This document shows positions 11,933 through 23,700 of a stretch of DNA of 64,000 nt, piece after piece. Source of the DNA: Elymus sibiricus (Eukaryota > Streptophyta > Magnoliopsida > Poales > Poaceae); NCBI GenBank assembly GCA_039707655.1, contig CM077676.1:82547895-82611894 (forward strand), given 5' to 3'. A program made the position numbers and the translations under genes. Positions within the stretch are counted from its first letter, which is position 1; every line of letters starts with the position of its first letter. The notes beneath the pieces were generated by a model. The model ran no database searches, had not been told where the DNA came from, and worked only from the letters and a program-made list of their open reading frames with translations.

Positions 11933-13194
11933 TAGGTCTATGCGTAGATGAGATCTCGAGTAGAACACAAACGAGTTGTGGGCGTGGGTGTATACATATT
12001 GCTTGCCGTTACTAGTTGATACTTGATTCAGCGGCATTGTGAGATGAAGCGGCCCGGACCGACATTACGCGTACGCTTACGCGAGACTGGTTTTACCGCT
12101 GCGTGCACTTGTTGCATAAAGGTGACTGGCGGGTGTCTGTCTCTCTCACTTTAGTTGAATCGGTTCAATGAAGAGGGTTCTTTTAGAAGATCAAAAAGCA
12201 ATCACTACACCACGTTGTGGTTTTGCGTAGGTAAGAACGGTTCTTGCAAACCCGTAGCAGCCACGTAAAATTTGCAACAACAATTAGAGGACGTCTAACT
12301 TGTTTTTGCAGGGTATGTTGTGATGTGATATGGCCAATTACATGATGAGATATATGTGATGTATGAGATGATCATGTTTTGTATAGAATATCACGACTTG
12401 CATGTCGATGAGTACGGCAACTGGCAGGAGCCATAGAGTTGTCTTTAATTATTGTATGACCTGCGTGTCAATCATTAAGCGCTATGTAATGCTTTACTTT
12501 ATCGCTAAACGTTAGCTATAGTCGTGGAAGCAACAGTCGGCGCGACAACCTTATGGCGACACGTTGATGGAGATCAAGATGATGGAGATCATGGTGTCAT
12601 GCCGGTGACGATGGAGATCATGCCGGTGCTTTGGAGATGGAGATCAAAAGCACAAGTTCATGGCCATATCATGTCACTTATGATTTGCATGTGATGTTAA
12701 TCCTTTTATGCATCTTATTTTGCTTAGGACGACGGTAGCATTATAAGGTGATCCCTCACTTAAATTTCAAGATAAATTGTGTTCTCCCCAAGTGTGCACC
12801 GTTGCGAAAGTTCGTCGTTTCGAGACACGCCGTGATGATCGGGTGTGATAGACTCTACGTTCGCATACAACGGGTGTAAGCCATGTTACACGTGCGGAAC
12901 ACTCGGGTTAAACTTGACGAGCCTAGCATGTACAGACATGGCCTCGGAACACAAGAGACCGAAAGGTCGAACATGAGTCATATAGTAGATATGATCAACA
13001 TGAAGATGTTCACCATTGAAACCACCTCAACTCACGTGATGATCGGACTTGAGTTGGTGGATTTGGATCATGTTACACTCGAATGATCGGAGGGATGTCA
13101 ATTTGAGTGGGAGTTTTTAAGTAATATGATTAACTAAACTCATTATCTAAGAACAATAGTCTAAGTTGTCTTTGCAATATTTATGTTGTAGATC
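11933..13194 (+). other. Untranslated leader of the Angela-type Copia
   Basis: About 1.26 kb between the primer-binding site and the gag start, without a sizeable frame. It probably carries the packaging and dimerisation signals, as in related elements. A purine-rich GATGGAGATCA motif repeats around 12565-12650. The first ATG of gag-pol follows ATTTATGTTGTAGATC. Confidence 0.6.
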
Positions 13195-16100
13195 ATGGCT
13201 CGCGCAGTAGCACCCCTGAATTTTAATGCGTTCCTAGAGAAAGCTAAGTTGAAAGATGATGGAAGTAACTTTGTGGACTGGGCCCGTAATCTAAGGATTA
13301 TCCTTACGGCTTCCCAGAAGGCTTATGTCCTTGATGCACCGCTTGGTGATCCACCCACTCCAGTTGAGTCTCTAGACGTTGTGAACGCCTGGCAGGCTCG
13401 TTCTGATGATTACTCAATAGTTCAATGTGCAATGTTGTATGGCTTAGAACCGGGACTTCAAAGACATTTTGAACGTCATGGAGCATATGAGATGTTCCAG
13501 GAGTTGAAGTTTATCTTTCAGAAGAATGCCCGGATCGAGAGATATGAGATCTCCGATAAGTTCTATGCTTGCAAGATGGAGGAGAACGGGTCTATCAGTG
13601 ATCACGTGCTCAGAATGTCTGGGTACTCCACCCGTCTGGCTGAGTTAGGGATGCCCCTTCCGCCAGAGGCTATCACTGACAGAGTTCTTCAATCATTGCC
13701 ACCTAGCTACAAGAGCTTCGTGTTGAACTATAACATGCACGGGATGAACAAGTCAGTCGCCGAGCTGTTTGCGATGCTGAAAGCCGCTGAGTCTGAAATT
13801 CAGAAGGAGCATCAAGTGTTGATGGTCAATAAAACCACTAGTTTCAAGAAAAATGGCAAGGGTAAGAAGGGTAACTCCAAGCAGAGTGGCAAAGCAGTTG
13901 CTCCTCTCGTGAAGAAACCCAAGGCTGGACCCAAACCAGAAACTGTGTGTTTTCATTGCAAGGGAACTGGACACTGGAAGCGGAATTGCCCCAAGTATTT
14001 GGCTGACAAGAAGGCGGCCAACAACAAACAAGGTATATATGATATACATGTTATTGATGTGTACCTTACCAACTCTCGTTGTAGTGCCTGGGTATTTGAT
14101 ACCGGTGCGGTTGCTCATATTTGCAACTCAAAACAGGAACTGCGGAATAGACGGAGGCTGGCAAAGGACGAAGTAACGATGCGCGTGGGAAATGGTTCCA
14201 AGGTTGATGTGATCGCCGTCGGCACGCTCGCTCTTCGATTACCGTCGGGATTAGTGATGAACCTAAATAAGTGTTATTTGGTGCCTGCGTTAAGCATGAA
14301 CATTATATCTGGATCTTGTTTATTGCGAGACGGTTACTCATTTAAATCAGAGAATAATGGTTGTTCTATTTATATGAGTAATATCTTTTATGGTCATGCA
14401 CCCAATGTGAGGGGTTTATTCTTGTTGAATCTCGATAATAATGATACACATGTTCATAACATTGATGCCAAAAGATATAGAATTGATAATGATAATACCA
14501 CTTTCTTGTGGCACTGCCGTTTAGGTCATATTGGCGTAAAACGCATGAGGAAGCTCCATGCTGATGGACTTTTGGAGTCACTTGATTTTGAATCACTTGA
14601 CACATGTGAGCCATGCCTCATGGGCAAGATGACTAAAACGCCGTTCTCTGGAATAATGGAACGGGCAAGTGACTTATTGGAAATCATACATACTGATGTG
14701 TGCGGTCCGATGAGTATTGAGGCGCGCAGTGGTTATCGTTACTTTCTCACCTTCACTGATGACTTAAGTAGATATGGGTATATTTACTTAATGAAACACA
14801 AGTCTGAAACATTTGAAAAGTTCAAACAATTTCAGAGTGAAGTTGAGAATCATCGTAACAAGAAGATTAAATTCCTACGATCTGATCGAGGAGGAGAATA
14901 TCTGAGTTATGAGTTTGGCAGTCACTTAAGACAGTGTGGAATTGTTTCACAATTGACACCGCCTGGAACACCACAGCGTAATGGTGTGTCCGAACGTCGT
15001 AATCGAACCTTATTAGATATGGTGCGATCTATGATGTCTCTTGCCGATTTGCCACTATCGTTTTGGGGTTATGCATTAGAGACAGCTGCATTCACTTTAA
15101 ATAGGGCACCATCGAAATCCGTTGAGACGACGCCATATGAACTTTGGTTTGGCAAGAAGCCAAAGCTGTCGTTTCTTAAAGTTTGGGGATGTGATGCTTA
15201 TGTCAAAAAGCTTCAGCCTGAAAAGCTGGAACCCAAAGCGGAGAAATGCGTCTTCATAGGATACCCAAAAGAGACAGTTGGGTATACCTTCTACCTCAGA
15301 TCCGAAGGCAAAGTGTTTGTCGCTAAAAACGGAACATTTCTTGAGAAAGAGTTTCTCTCGAAAGAATTGAGTGGGAGGAAGATAGAACTTGATGAGGTTA
15401 TTGAACCTTTACTTCAACCTGAGAGTAGCGCAGCGCAGAAAGTTGTTTCTGTGGAGCCTACATTAGCTGAAGAGGAAGTTAATGATGATGATCATGAAGC
15501 TTTGGATCAAGTTGCTATCGAACCTCGTAGGTCGACAAGGACGCGTACTGCTCCCGAGTGGTACGGCAACCCTGTCTTAGACATCATGTTGTTAGACAAC
15601 GATGAACCTACGAGCTATGGAGAAGCGATGATGAGCCCGGATTCCGAGAAGTGGTTAGAGGCCATGAAATCCGAGATGGGATCCATGTATGAAAACAAAG
15701 TATGGACTTTGGAAGTATTACCTGAAGGGCGTAAGGCCATTCAGAACAAATGGATCTTTAAGAGGAAGACGGACGCGGACGGTAATGTCACCGTCTATAA
15801 AGCTCGACTTGTGGCAAAAGGTTTTTCACAAGTTCAAGGAGTTGACTACGATGAGACCTTCTCACCCGTAGCGATGCTTAAGTCCGTCAGAATCATGTTA
15901 GCAATAGCTGCCTTTTTCGATTATGAAATTTGGCAGATGGATGTCAAAACAGCGTTCCTTAACGGTTACCTTAAGGAAGAGTTGTATATGATACAACCAG
16001 AAGGTTTTGTCGATCCAGAGAATGCTGACAAAGTTTGCAAACTCCAGCGATCCATTTATGGACTGGTGCAAGCATCTCGGAGTTGGAATCTTCGTTTTGA

Positions 16101-17178
16101 TGAGGTGATCAAAGCGTTCGAGTTTATACAAGTTTACGGAGAAGCTTGTATTTACAAGAAAGTGAGTGGGAGCTCTATAGCGTTTCTAATATTATATGTG
16201 GATGACATATTGCTGATTGGAAACAATATAGAAATGCTGGAAAGCGTAAAGGAATATTTGAACAAGAGTTTTTCAATGAAGGACCTAGGAGAAGCTGCTT
16301 TCATATTAGGCATCAAGATCTATAGAGATAGATCAAGACGCTTAATAGGACTTTCACAAAGCACATACCTTGATAAGATTTTGAAGAAGTTCAAAATGGA
16401 TCAGTCCAAGAAGGGGTTCTTGCCTGTTTTGCAAGGTGTGAAGTTGAGTAAGACTCAATGCCCAGTGACTGCAGAAGATAGAGAAAAGATGAGTGTCATC
16501 CCCTATGCTTCGGCCATAGGCTCTATCATGTATGCAATGCTGTGCACAAGACCCGATGTCAGCCTTGCCATAAGTATGGTCGGAAGGTTTCAAAGTGATC
16601 CAGGAATGGAACACTGGACGGCGGTCAAGAATATCCTGAAGTACCTGAAAAGGACTAAGGACATGTTTCTCGTTTATGGAGGTGATCAAGAGCTCGTCGT
16701 AAAGGGTTACGTCGATGCAAGCTTTGACACTGATCCGGATGACTCTAAGTCGCAAACCGGATACGTATTTATTCTTAATGGGGGTGCGGTTAGCTGGTGC
16801 AGTTCCAAGCAAAGCGTGGTAGCAGATTCTACATGCGAAGCGGAGTACATCGCTGCCTCGGAGGCGGCGAAGGAAGGTGTCTGGATGAAGGAGTTCATGA
16901 CAGATCTTGGAGTAGTGCCTAGTGCACTTAACCCAATGACTCTGTTTTGTGATAATACTGGTGCCATTGCTCTAGCCAAGGAACCAAGATTTCACAAGAG
17001 GACCAGACACATAAAGCGACGTTTCAATTCCATCCGCGATTACATCAAGGAGGACGACATAAATATTTGCAAAGTACACACGGATCTAAATGTTGCAGAT
17101 CCGATGACTAAACCTCTTCCAAAGGCTAAACATGAACAACACCAGAACTGCATGGGTGTTCGATTCATTACAATGTAA
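13195..17178 (+). CDS. gag-pol: Copia gag-pol polyprotein (intact, 1327 aa)
   Basis: One uninterrupted frame encodes the whole Copia polyprotein. In order: gag with UBN2-type features, a CCHC zinc knuckle (CFHCKGTGHWKRNC, about residue 250), aspartic protease (WVFDTGAVAHIC, about 300), integrase with HHCC zinc finger (HCRLGHIG...CEPC, about 440-480) and the DDE core with SDRGGEY, reverse transcriptase with YVDDILLIGN (about 1000), and RNase H (STCEAEYIAASEAAKEG, about 1215). Domain order protease-integrase-RT-RNase H defines Copia. No stop or frameshift is present and the zinc knuckle, DTG and YVDD residues are kept, so autonomous activity is plausible. Start chosen at the first ATG, which begins MARAVAPLNFN. 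Stop TAA at 17176-17178 lies 50 bases before the 3' LTR. Confidence 0.97.
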   Translation: MARAVAPLNFNAFLEKAKLKDDGSNFVDWARNLRIILTASQKAYVLDAPLGDPPTPVESLDVVNAWQARSDDYSIVQCAMLYGLEPGLQRHFERHGAYEMFQELKFIFQKNARIERYEISDKFYACKMEENGSISDHVLRMSGYSTRLAELGMPLPPEAITDRVLQSLPPSYKSFVLNYNMHGMNKSVAELFAMLKAAESEIQKEHQVLMVNKTTSFKKNGKGKKGNSKQSGKAVAPLVKKPKAGPKPETVCFHCKGTGHWKRNCPKYLADKKAANNKQGIYDIHVIDVYLTNSRCSAWVFDTGAVAHICNSKQELRNRRRLAKDEVTMRVGNGSKVDVIAVGTLALRLPSGLVMNLNKCYLVPALSMNIISGSCLLRDGYSFKSENNGCSIYMSNIFYGHAPNVRGLFLLNLDNNDTHVHNIDAKRYRIDNDNTTFLWHCRLGHIGVKRMRKLHADGLLESLDFESLDTCEPCLMGKMTKTPFSGIMERASDLLEIIHTDVCGPMSIEARSGYRYFLTFTDDLSRYGYIYLMKHKSETFEKFKQFQSEVENHRNKKIKFLRSDRGGEYLSYEFGSHLRQCGIVSQLTPPGTPQRNGVSERRNRTLLDMVRSMMSLADLPLSFWGYALETAAFTLNRAPSKSVETTPYELWFGKKPKLSFLKVWGCDAYVKKLQPEKLEPKAEKCVFIGYPKETVGYTFYLRSEGKVFVAKNGTFLEKEFLSKELSGRKIELDEVIEPLLQPESSAAQKVVSVEPTLAEEEVNDDDHEALDQVAIEPRRSTRTRTAPEWYGNPVLDIMLLDNDEPTSYGEAMMSPDSEKWLEAMKSEMGSMYENKVWTLEVLPEGRKAIQNKWIFKRKTDADGNVTVYKARLVAKGFSQVQGVDYDETFSPVAMLKSVRIMLAIAAFFDYEIWQMDVKTAFLNGYLKEELYMIQPEGFVDPENADKVCKLQRSIYGLVQASRSWNLRFDEVIKAFEFIQVYGEACIYKKVSGSSIAFLILYVDDILLIGNNIEMLESVKEYLNKSFSMKDLGEAAFILGIKIYRDRSRRLIGLSQSTYLDKILKKFKMDQSKKGFLPVLQGVKLSKTQCPVTAEDREKMSVIPYASAIGSIMYAMLCTRPDVSLAISMVGRFQSDPGMEHWTAVKNILKYLKRTKDMFLVYGGDQELVVKGYVDASFDTDPDDSKSQTGYVFILNGGAVSWCSSKQSVVADSTCEAEYIAASEAAKEGVWMKEFMTDLGVVPSALNPMTLFCDNTGAIALAKEPRFHKRTRHIKRRFNSIRDYIKEDDINICKVHTDLNVADPMTKPLPKAKHEQHQNCMGVRFITM

Positions 17179-17216
17179 ATCACATAGTGATGTGAACTAG
17201 ATTATTGACTCTAGTG

Positions 17217-17228
17217 CAAGTGGGAGAC
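17217..17228 (+). promoter_or_regulatory. Polypurine tract of the Angela-type Copia
   Basis: CAAGTGGGAGAC immediately before the 3' LTR start TGTTGG; the plus-strand DNA primer site in reverse transcription. Confidence 0.75.
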
Positions 17229-19090
17229 TGTTGGAAATATGCCCTAGAGGCAATAATAAATTGGTTATTATTATATTTCCTTGTTAATGATAATTGTTTA
17301 TTATCCATGCTATAATTGTATTGATTGGAAACTCAAATACATGTGTGGGTACATAGACAACACTGTGTCCCTAGTAAGCCTCTAGTTGACTAGCTTGTTG
17401 ATCAAAGATGGTTAAGGTTTCCTAGCCATGGACATGAGATGTCATTTGATAACGGGATCACATCATTAGGAGAATGATGTGATGGACAAGACCCAAACTG
17501 TAAACGTAGCATTTGATCGTGTCAGTTTATTGCTATTGTTTTCTGCATGTCAAGTATCTGTTCCTTTGACCATGAGATCATGCAACTCACTAACACCGGA
17601 GGAATACCTTGTGTGTATCAAACGTCGCAACGTAACTGGGTGACTATAAAGGTGCTCTACAGGTATCTCCGAGGGTGTCTGTTGGGTTGGCATGGATCAA
17701 GACTGGGATTTGTTACTCCGTATGACGGAGAGGTATCTCAGGGCCCACTCGGTAATACAACATCACATTGAGCCTTGCAAGCAAAGTGACTAAAGAGTTA
17801 GCCACAGGATCTTGTATTACGGAACGAGTAAAGAGACTTGCCGGTAACGAGATTGAACTAGGTATAGTGATACCGACGATCGAATCTCGGGCAAGTAACA
17901 TACCGAAGAACAAAGGGAACAGCATACGGGATTAACTGAATCCTTGACATAGAGGTTCGACCGATAAAGATCTTCGTAGAATATGTAGGAGCCAATATGG
18001 GCATCCAGGTCCCGCTATTGGTTATTGGCCGTAGAGGTGTCTCGGTCATGTCTACATAGTTCTCGAACCCGCAGGGTCTACACACTTAACGTTTGGTGAC
18101 GATTAGTATAATTGAGTTATTATGTTGGTGACCGAAAGTTGTTCGGAGTCTCGGATAAGATCCCGGACATGACGAGGATCTCCGGAATAGTCCGGAGGTA
18201 AAGATTGATATATGTGATAATAGTGTTTTGATCTCTGGAAGGGTTCCGGAGTTCACCGGAATGGGTTCCGGATGTTTACCGAAGTGTTCGGGTGCAGCAA
18301 CACTTTATATGAGCCAAAGGGATAAAACCCACAAGGTATTGGAAAGTGCAAAAGTAGTTTTGCTGCCGCGTAAGCGGTACTACCGCTTGGTGAAGCGGTA
18401 CTACCGCCCGAGCGGTACTACCGCTTGTGTGAAGCGGTACTACCGCCCAAGCGGTACTACCGCTTGTGTGAAGCGGTACTACCGCTTGTGCGCGGCTGTG
18501 CACGGTTCGGCAGGGATCCGAGTTGGACTCTTTCCCTGCGGGCCAAACCGACCTTGTGCGGGCAAAACCGACCCGGAGGAGGCTTTTACTCCAAGTTTAG
18601 ACCCCAAGGCTCAACATATAAATAGAGGGGCAGGGCTAGCACACGGGAAACATCAGGATTTCCCAAGCCGTGTGCCGGCAACCCTAGCCCTCTAGTTCCT
18701 CCGTCATAATCTCCGTAGTGCTTGGCGAAGCCCTGCAGAGATTGTTCCTCACCACCATCACCACGCCGTCGTGCTGCTGGAACTCAACCACTACTTCACC
18801 ATCGCTCGCTGGATCGAGGAGGTGAAGGCGTCATCAAGCCGTACGTGTGTTGAACGCGGAGGTGCCGTCCGTTCGGCACTAGATCGGAAGGATCGTGATT
18901 GGATCGCGGGACGCTCGGCGATTTGGATCGCGAAGACGTTCGACTACATCAACCGCGTTTATTAACGCTTCCGCTTAGCGATCTACAAGGGTATGTAGAT
19001 TCACTCTCCCTCTCGTAGATGCTCATCACCATGGATAGATCTTATGTGTGCGTAGGAAAATTTTTGTTTCCCATGCAACGTTCCCCAACA
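17229..19090 (+). repeat. 3' LTR of the Angela-type Copia
   Basis: Same 1862 bp as the 5' LTR, offset 7172, with one base difference seen (17558). It contains the same TATAAATAG box (18617-18625) and six palindromes (18374-18485). Confidence 0.95.
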
Positions 19091-19095
19091 CATGT

Positions 19096-19200
19096 GAGTT
19101 CTAAATAGTATATGCCACGTCACGCATAAAGACAAATTTGGACCTGCATGCATGCATGAGTGGAGGGGCCGCTCGATTCCCTGAAATAGTGCGCGCACTT
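19096..19200. mobile_element. Right end of the long inverted-repeat element
   Basis: Continuation of the element at 8640-10056 after the Copia and its TSD. The stretch GGGGCCGCTCGATTCCCTG (about 19157-19175) is a loose inverted match to CAGGGAGCGGCCGGC near 8670. The exact end is uncertain. Confidence 0.45.
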
Positions 19201-19280
19201 TCTAGCTTTTAGGAACATATTTAACCTTGAGCACATTTCCCCCTTTCCCTACTAATGCGAGGAGAAACATGTGTTGGCAG

Positions 19281-19637
19281 GAATGCACAGAAACTGAGTC
19301 GTCGTCCATCTCTTCAGACCGATGGCTGCTATCAAGTTCATGATATCGAGGATCTTCTTAGGGTCGGAAGACAAGTCAAAGGTTTGTCTATCTCTGTTTA
19401 CATAGATTTTCCCTGAATCCGGAGGGACACACTATGCCACCACTGAATTCTGAAATCTATACTGCTGCCACCTTTTTTTTGGTTATCTGTAGGATGTTCA
19501 TATTTTGCTGCACAAACCATGGCAAAAGCAGCACCAACTGGTTTTCTGCCCATATAACTACCTAATTAGTCCAATTGTCAGGAGAGCAATGGACATTGAT
19601 ATCACTGGTTCATTTGTTATTCTTGATGAAGCGCAAT
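19281..19637 (+). pseudogene. FANCJ/BRIP1-like helicase relic, continuation to the DEAH box
   Basis: Two further exons of the helicase relic. 19281-19381, after GTTGGCAG, reads NAQKLSRRPSLQ...HDIEDLLRVGRQVKG and joins the exon ending at 8621 in frame (EF + K + NAQKL). 19493-19637 reads GCSYFAAQTMAKAA, then after a +1 frameshift near 19540 FCPYNYLISPIVRRAMDI and VILDEAQ, followed at once by a stop. The DEAH box is DEAQ and the helicase C-terminal half is absent. So the locus is an old truncated copy, not a working gene. The intron between the two halves, now about 10.66 kb, is almost entirely transposon. Confidence 0.82.
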
Positions 19638-19639
19638 AA

Positions 19640-22600
19640 GCCCCTTAGTCTCCAGACTCATGATTCTTTTACAACGTCAATCAATGGTTTGCTTAGTTGC
19701 AAGATAGCGTCTCCCCATGTTACCGATCCGGTGTTGCTGTGCGTGAGGACGGACATGGGGATGGCGCAACAAGGCAGCGCTCGCGTTGCAGTGGAGTGGA
19801 GTCGGCCATAACTACCGACCGCTGCTCGCCGGTCGTCGCCCCTCATCCCCCATCTAGGTTGCACGTCTTTGGCCTTGCCATCTTCCTCCCAGTTTTTTCC
19901 TCTTGATTTCATAGGTTCTTTGACAATCTGATTTTGATTTCTTGTTTTATGTTTTTTTAACAAGATGTTTGCAGATCAGGCGAAGAAGAGAGGAAGGATC
20001 TTGAGGAAGAGTCAAGAACAAGGTGAACCTCTTTGCCGTCGCAACCCGAAGACTGAGGCGGCAATGAGCAGGTATATTTCGACTAGACTCGTCCTCTTCT
20101 TGTTCATGTCGTGACTGGGATGAGATGAGCAGGTGTTGATATTGGACTGATAACCTTTCTTCTTGTCATATTTTTTATTATCTTACAGATCAACCTTCAT
20201 ATTTTCTTCAGTTTGATATTGGCCAAAATTGTATCCCTGATTGATCTGCACATACTGCTCCGGTGAGTTCTTCCCCCATTTTCCTCTTTGATGCCTTGCT
20301 TCCGTTGTTTTACATGATCTTCTTTCCAAGTTTATCAAGATTTTGGTGGCGTAGCTGGTTTACAGCCTATATTTTTTTTATCTCAACCAAGTGTGTGTGC
20401 TATGATAATTAAGGTTACTAGGACGAATGGTGTTTCTGTAAGGCCAGACATATTTCTTCTCTTCCTAAATCAGTAATGCACTAATTATCTTAACTATTCT
20501 GTGAATCTCGGCAATCACCCGACAAACTAAGCTTGCGGCACATGTTTTAGTTTATTCCAATTGTTGCACAGTTTGTTCTTCTAGAGAAGTCATTGCAGAA
20601 TGTTAATGGCATCATATTTCCTTTAGAGAAATCTTTTACTGAAATTTAATTTTCCTGATACATGCTTCTCATTTTTGTCCATACATGCTTATCATTTGGC
20701 ATAATGTTATTTTGTGACACTTAATTTTTTCTTGTCTTCCACATTTTAATTCAAGGAGCAGTGATAGAATTTGCAATCTGTTGTGGCCTTGCACTTCTAC
20801 TAATCTGCTGCTGGAGAATGATCCTAGGCCTCATTAGTTAGCTTGGTGTATTTTTTCGAGGATATGTTTGGAGTTTGCGTCTGCTTTTACGTGTATTTAC
20901 TGTTGTCTTTGGAAATTTGATTTCAGCAAATCCACTCGATTTGGAGCTGAGAATTTACTGAGTATTCACATTATCTGTAACATTCAGAGGTATGCACAAC
21001 GCAAGCAAGTTTGGTTGTTTGACAATTTTGTAAATTTTGTTCGTTTTTCTAATTGAAGATGGATGCTAACTTCATGATTCTAAGGTGATTCCAGTCACTT
21101 GATAGAAGTAGATGCAGATTAATTAATTTATCTGCACTTATCTCATAGTGATGCTTCCCTTCCTAAAAGCGAGTGATTCCAGTCATTCATGCCTAGGTAT
21201 ATTTTAGGTTACACTGACCTGACCGTATTGACTGTATATACTACTGGCATACAAAATTGATTAGGTGGCGACACGATGTCCCGTGTTAAGTGTTGTTCTA
21301 CCTACCGCTAAATTAACCATGCACGGTGACACGATGATGTGTTTGATCTTCGACTGTTTCTTCACTCTGAAACCCAGGTTAGGCTTGTCCCCTGTTAAAT
21401 GTGTGGTTGTGCCTTCTGCTAAATTAAGCATGCACTTTCATTTGCTCTATTATATTCTCCAAATGAAAACGGATTGATAAAGTCTAAATGGTCGTAAAAT
21501 TCTAGGGTAAATCTTTGCTAGGTCATATGTGAATTTGGCCTCCAGTCATTTAGTTAGGTTTCTGGATTTGCTTGGATTATGATAAGTTTAGCTCAGGAGT
21601 GTGGCCACTTCGCCATTTTTTTATTTGATTGAATAACTTGTATCTGATTCTTTTTAACAAGATCGTGCTGCTCTTGATTGTTTGCTTTGCGTTTTTGATT
21701 GAGCCGAGCGAGGGGAACCAACACTATTTAGCTTCTGGTTCTCTGTTTCAAATGACTCGATGCGGCCTTGGCGACACTGGCTTGTATAGGAAGAGGATGC
21801 TGATGACTCCTGCTAGAGAGCTCATTGACGACTGCAAAAAGTAGTCCCAAGGGAAAAGCTAGCTCCTTCTTTTAGTGACGTTAGCGGTTGTTCGATGTAT
21901 TTTTAGCTCATTGCAGCAGGCTAGGCAACTGCATTATTCACTCCAATTAATCATATATGTTTGTATTGTTGTGGTTTCACTAGATTTAAATTTCAGTTTT
22001 GTCTGCGCTGAGTTGTAGGTTGTTTGATTGTTCTATCAAGTGGAACCGAACTTCTCATGGATCTCCCGAATTTTGCCAAACAATGGTTAACCTACTATAC
22101 ACTTCAAATACAGTCATGGAGATCTGAACTAGAAAGTGCACTGTAGTGTATTATTTGCTGAATATCATGCACAATCCTCTGCAATTTGAATATTTGGAAA
22201 AGAAGTAGGATGTTCTTCCCTTGCTTGCCACTTCTGTTGCATCCTTTTGGCAACCTTGCAGCCCAGTCGCTCTGCAGCTCTACAAGCTGCAGGTAACTGC
22301 ATTCTCAACCTTATCATTCAGTTTGCACATGTGTGCAACTTTGAACGATTAGTAAGATGGACCAAGAAGAAAGTGAGCTACAAGTTAGGTGTTACTTTCT
22401 AGCGGACGAACACATACGTTTGAATAGATTTATGTGCAAGGACTACCTATGTACTATATGCAGTACAAAATAAAATTCTAACTAATTTGCTAGACTTTAA
22501 AAGTGTTGGCCTAAAATAATTAGTTCTTCACTAAACCTCTGAATTTTTGGGTTTTGTCACCTTCTATGAACTGAATGCAGTTTAGTGCTTCAGTACCATA

Positions 22601-23700
22601 AATTAGTGTTGGCAGATTAATTTGTTGCACAATTATAAAGCAAGGCCTAAGGTCTATTTTATTTGTATTTATCGTGCATATACGAGTTTAATAGATTAAT
22701 CTTAATTTCTCGACTACAACATGTTCTCACTCATTGTTACTATCTATTTGTTTCAGATGCAGGCTTGTACTACACTTGCAATATCATTTCATTCCTTTAG
22801 TAGTATCATTCACCTTTTTGACCTAATGTCCACGTATTATTTGTTATTGGACTTCTAACCAGATATTGGGCTGTTTTTTGGCCTAACTTTTGGGCAATGT
22901 TATCTCCAAAGATCTGAATGCAGTTTTCTCAATACACATTCCATCCTTTTTTTTTGTTTTTTTCGACCGCTGTTCGTAATTCTGTGACTTTTGGGCAGCA
23001 TCATCTCCATAGGTCTGAAGGCAAACTTTTAATACATGTAAGATGTCCATCCTTTTTTTTTTGTTCTTTGACCTACTATTCGTGACACTGATTATTTTAA
23101 ATTCATCTTGCCAATGCTTACGAGTGCTATTGAATTAGTCTCCGAGCAAGTACTAAGCATGTCCTCATGACATAGCAAGCGCATTGTCCGAGGATGCAAC
23201 TTTTGTTCCGAATTTGGAATTCTAATACTTTTATCCTGATAAGTATTTTACCCCTCCTTGCAGCACTTTGCTGTTTTATACACATTAAATAGTCTGAAGA
23301 AGTTTCTAAACCATCTGTGGAGAACATGGAGATCAAAACCATATGTTGATGTGTTCAGCACAAGCTCACCTGATGGAAGGATAGGATGAACGAGTTACAA
23401 TTACCACTAATTGGACAAACTTTGTCCAGGCAGTAAGGCTTAGGAAAGGTGACATCCACACCTTTATTTTTTAAGACAAACAAGGCCTGCTGTTGCCACT
23501 GTGCACAACCTTTCATAAGGTAAACTGATGAATACTTTCATGTTTTCCTAATGCCCAAAAATTTACACAGATCCATCTACCAACAGAAGGAAGAACAATT
23601 GAACCACAAGGCAACAATACAAGGCTATCTATATGATATGCCTACCTATATGGTTTGCTTTATATAAGATCAATGTAAATAAGCTATCGTGAACTGCTTT
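19640..23700. other. AT-rich sequence without a convincing gene
   Basis: No long frame, terminal repeats or RNA gene recognised. Intron-like T-rich text with occasional AG/GT-flanked short frames (for example 19976-20022 and 21650-21843) suggests decayed gene or transposon sequence, but I could assign no family. Two local duplications are visible: about 21268-21345 with 21380-21440 (GTTAAATGTGTGGTTGTGCC-like), and about 22885-22965 with 22985-23085 (TTTTGGGCA..ATCTCCA.AG.TCTGAA..CA). Confidence 0.4.

Larger units (their letters stand above)
10057..19090 (+). mobile_element. Intact Copia LTR retrotransposon (Angela-type), 9034 bp
   Basis: Complete element: 1862-bp LTRs at 10057-11918 and 17229-19090, TSD CATGT at 10052-10056 and 19091-19095, primer-binding site at 11920-11932, an uninterrupted gag-pol at 13195-17178 and a polypurine tract before 17229. 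The LTR start TGTTGGAAATATGCCCTAGAGG is that of the Angela/BARE/WIS group. By eye the two LTRs differ at one site (A at 10386, C at 17558). With the grass rate often used (1.3e-8 per site per year) that implies an insertion of the order of 20,000 years ago. It lies inside the inverted-repeat element within the helicase relic. Confidence 0.95.

Noticed and set aside
19650..22320. Continuation of the helicase gene beyond the DEAH box
   Set aside because: Short AG/GT-bounded frames exist, but none matched helicase motifs III-VI as I know them.
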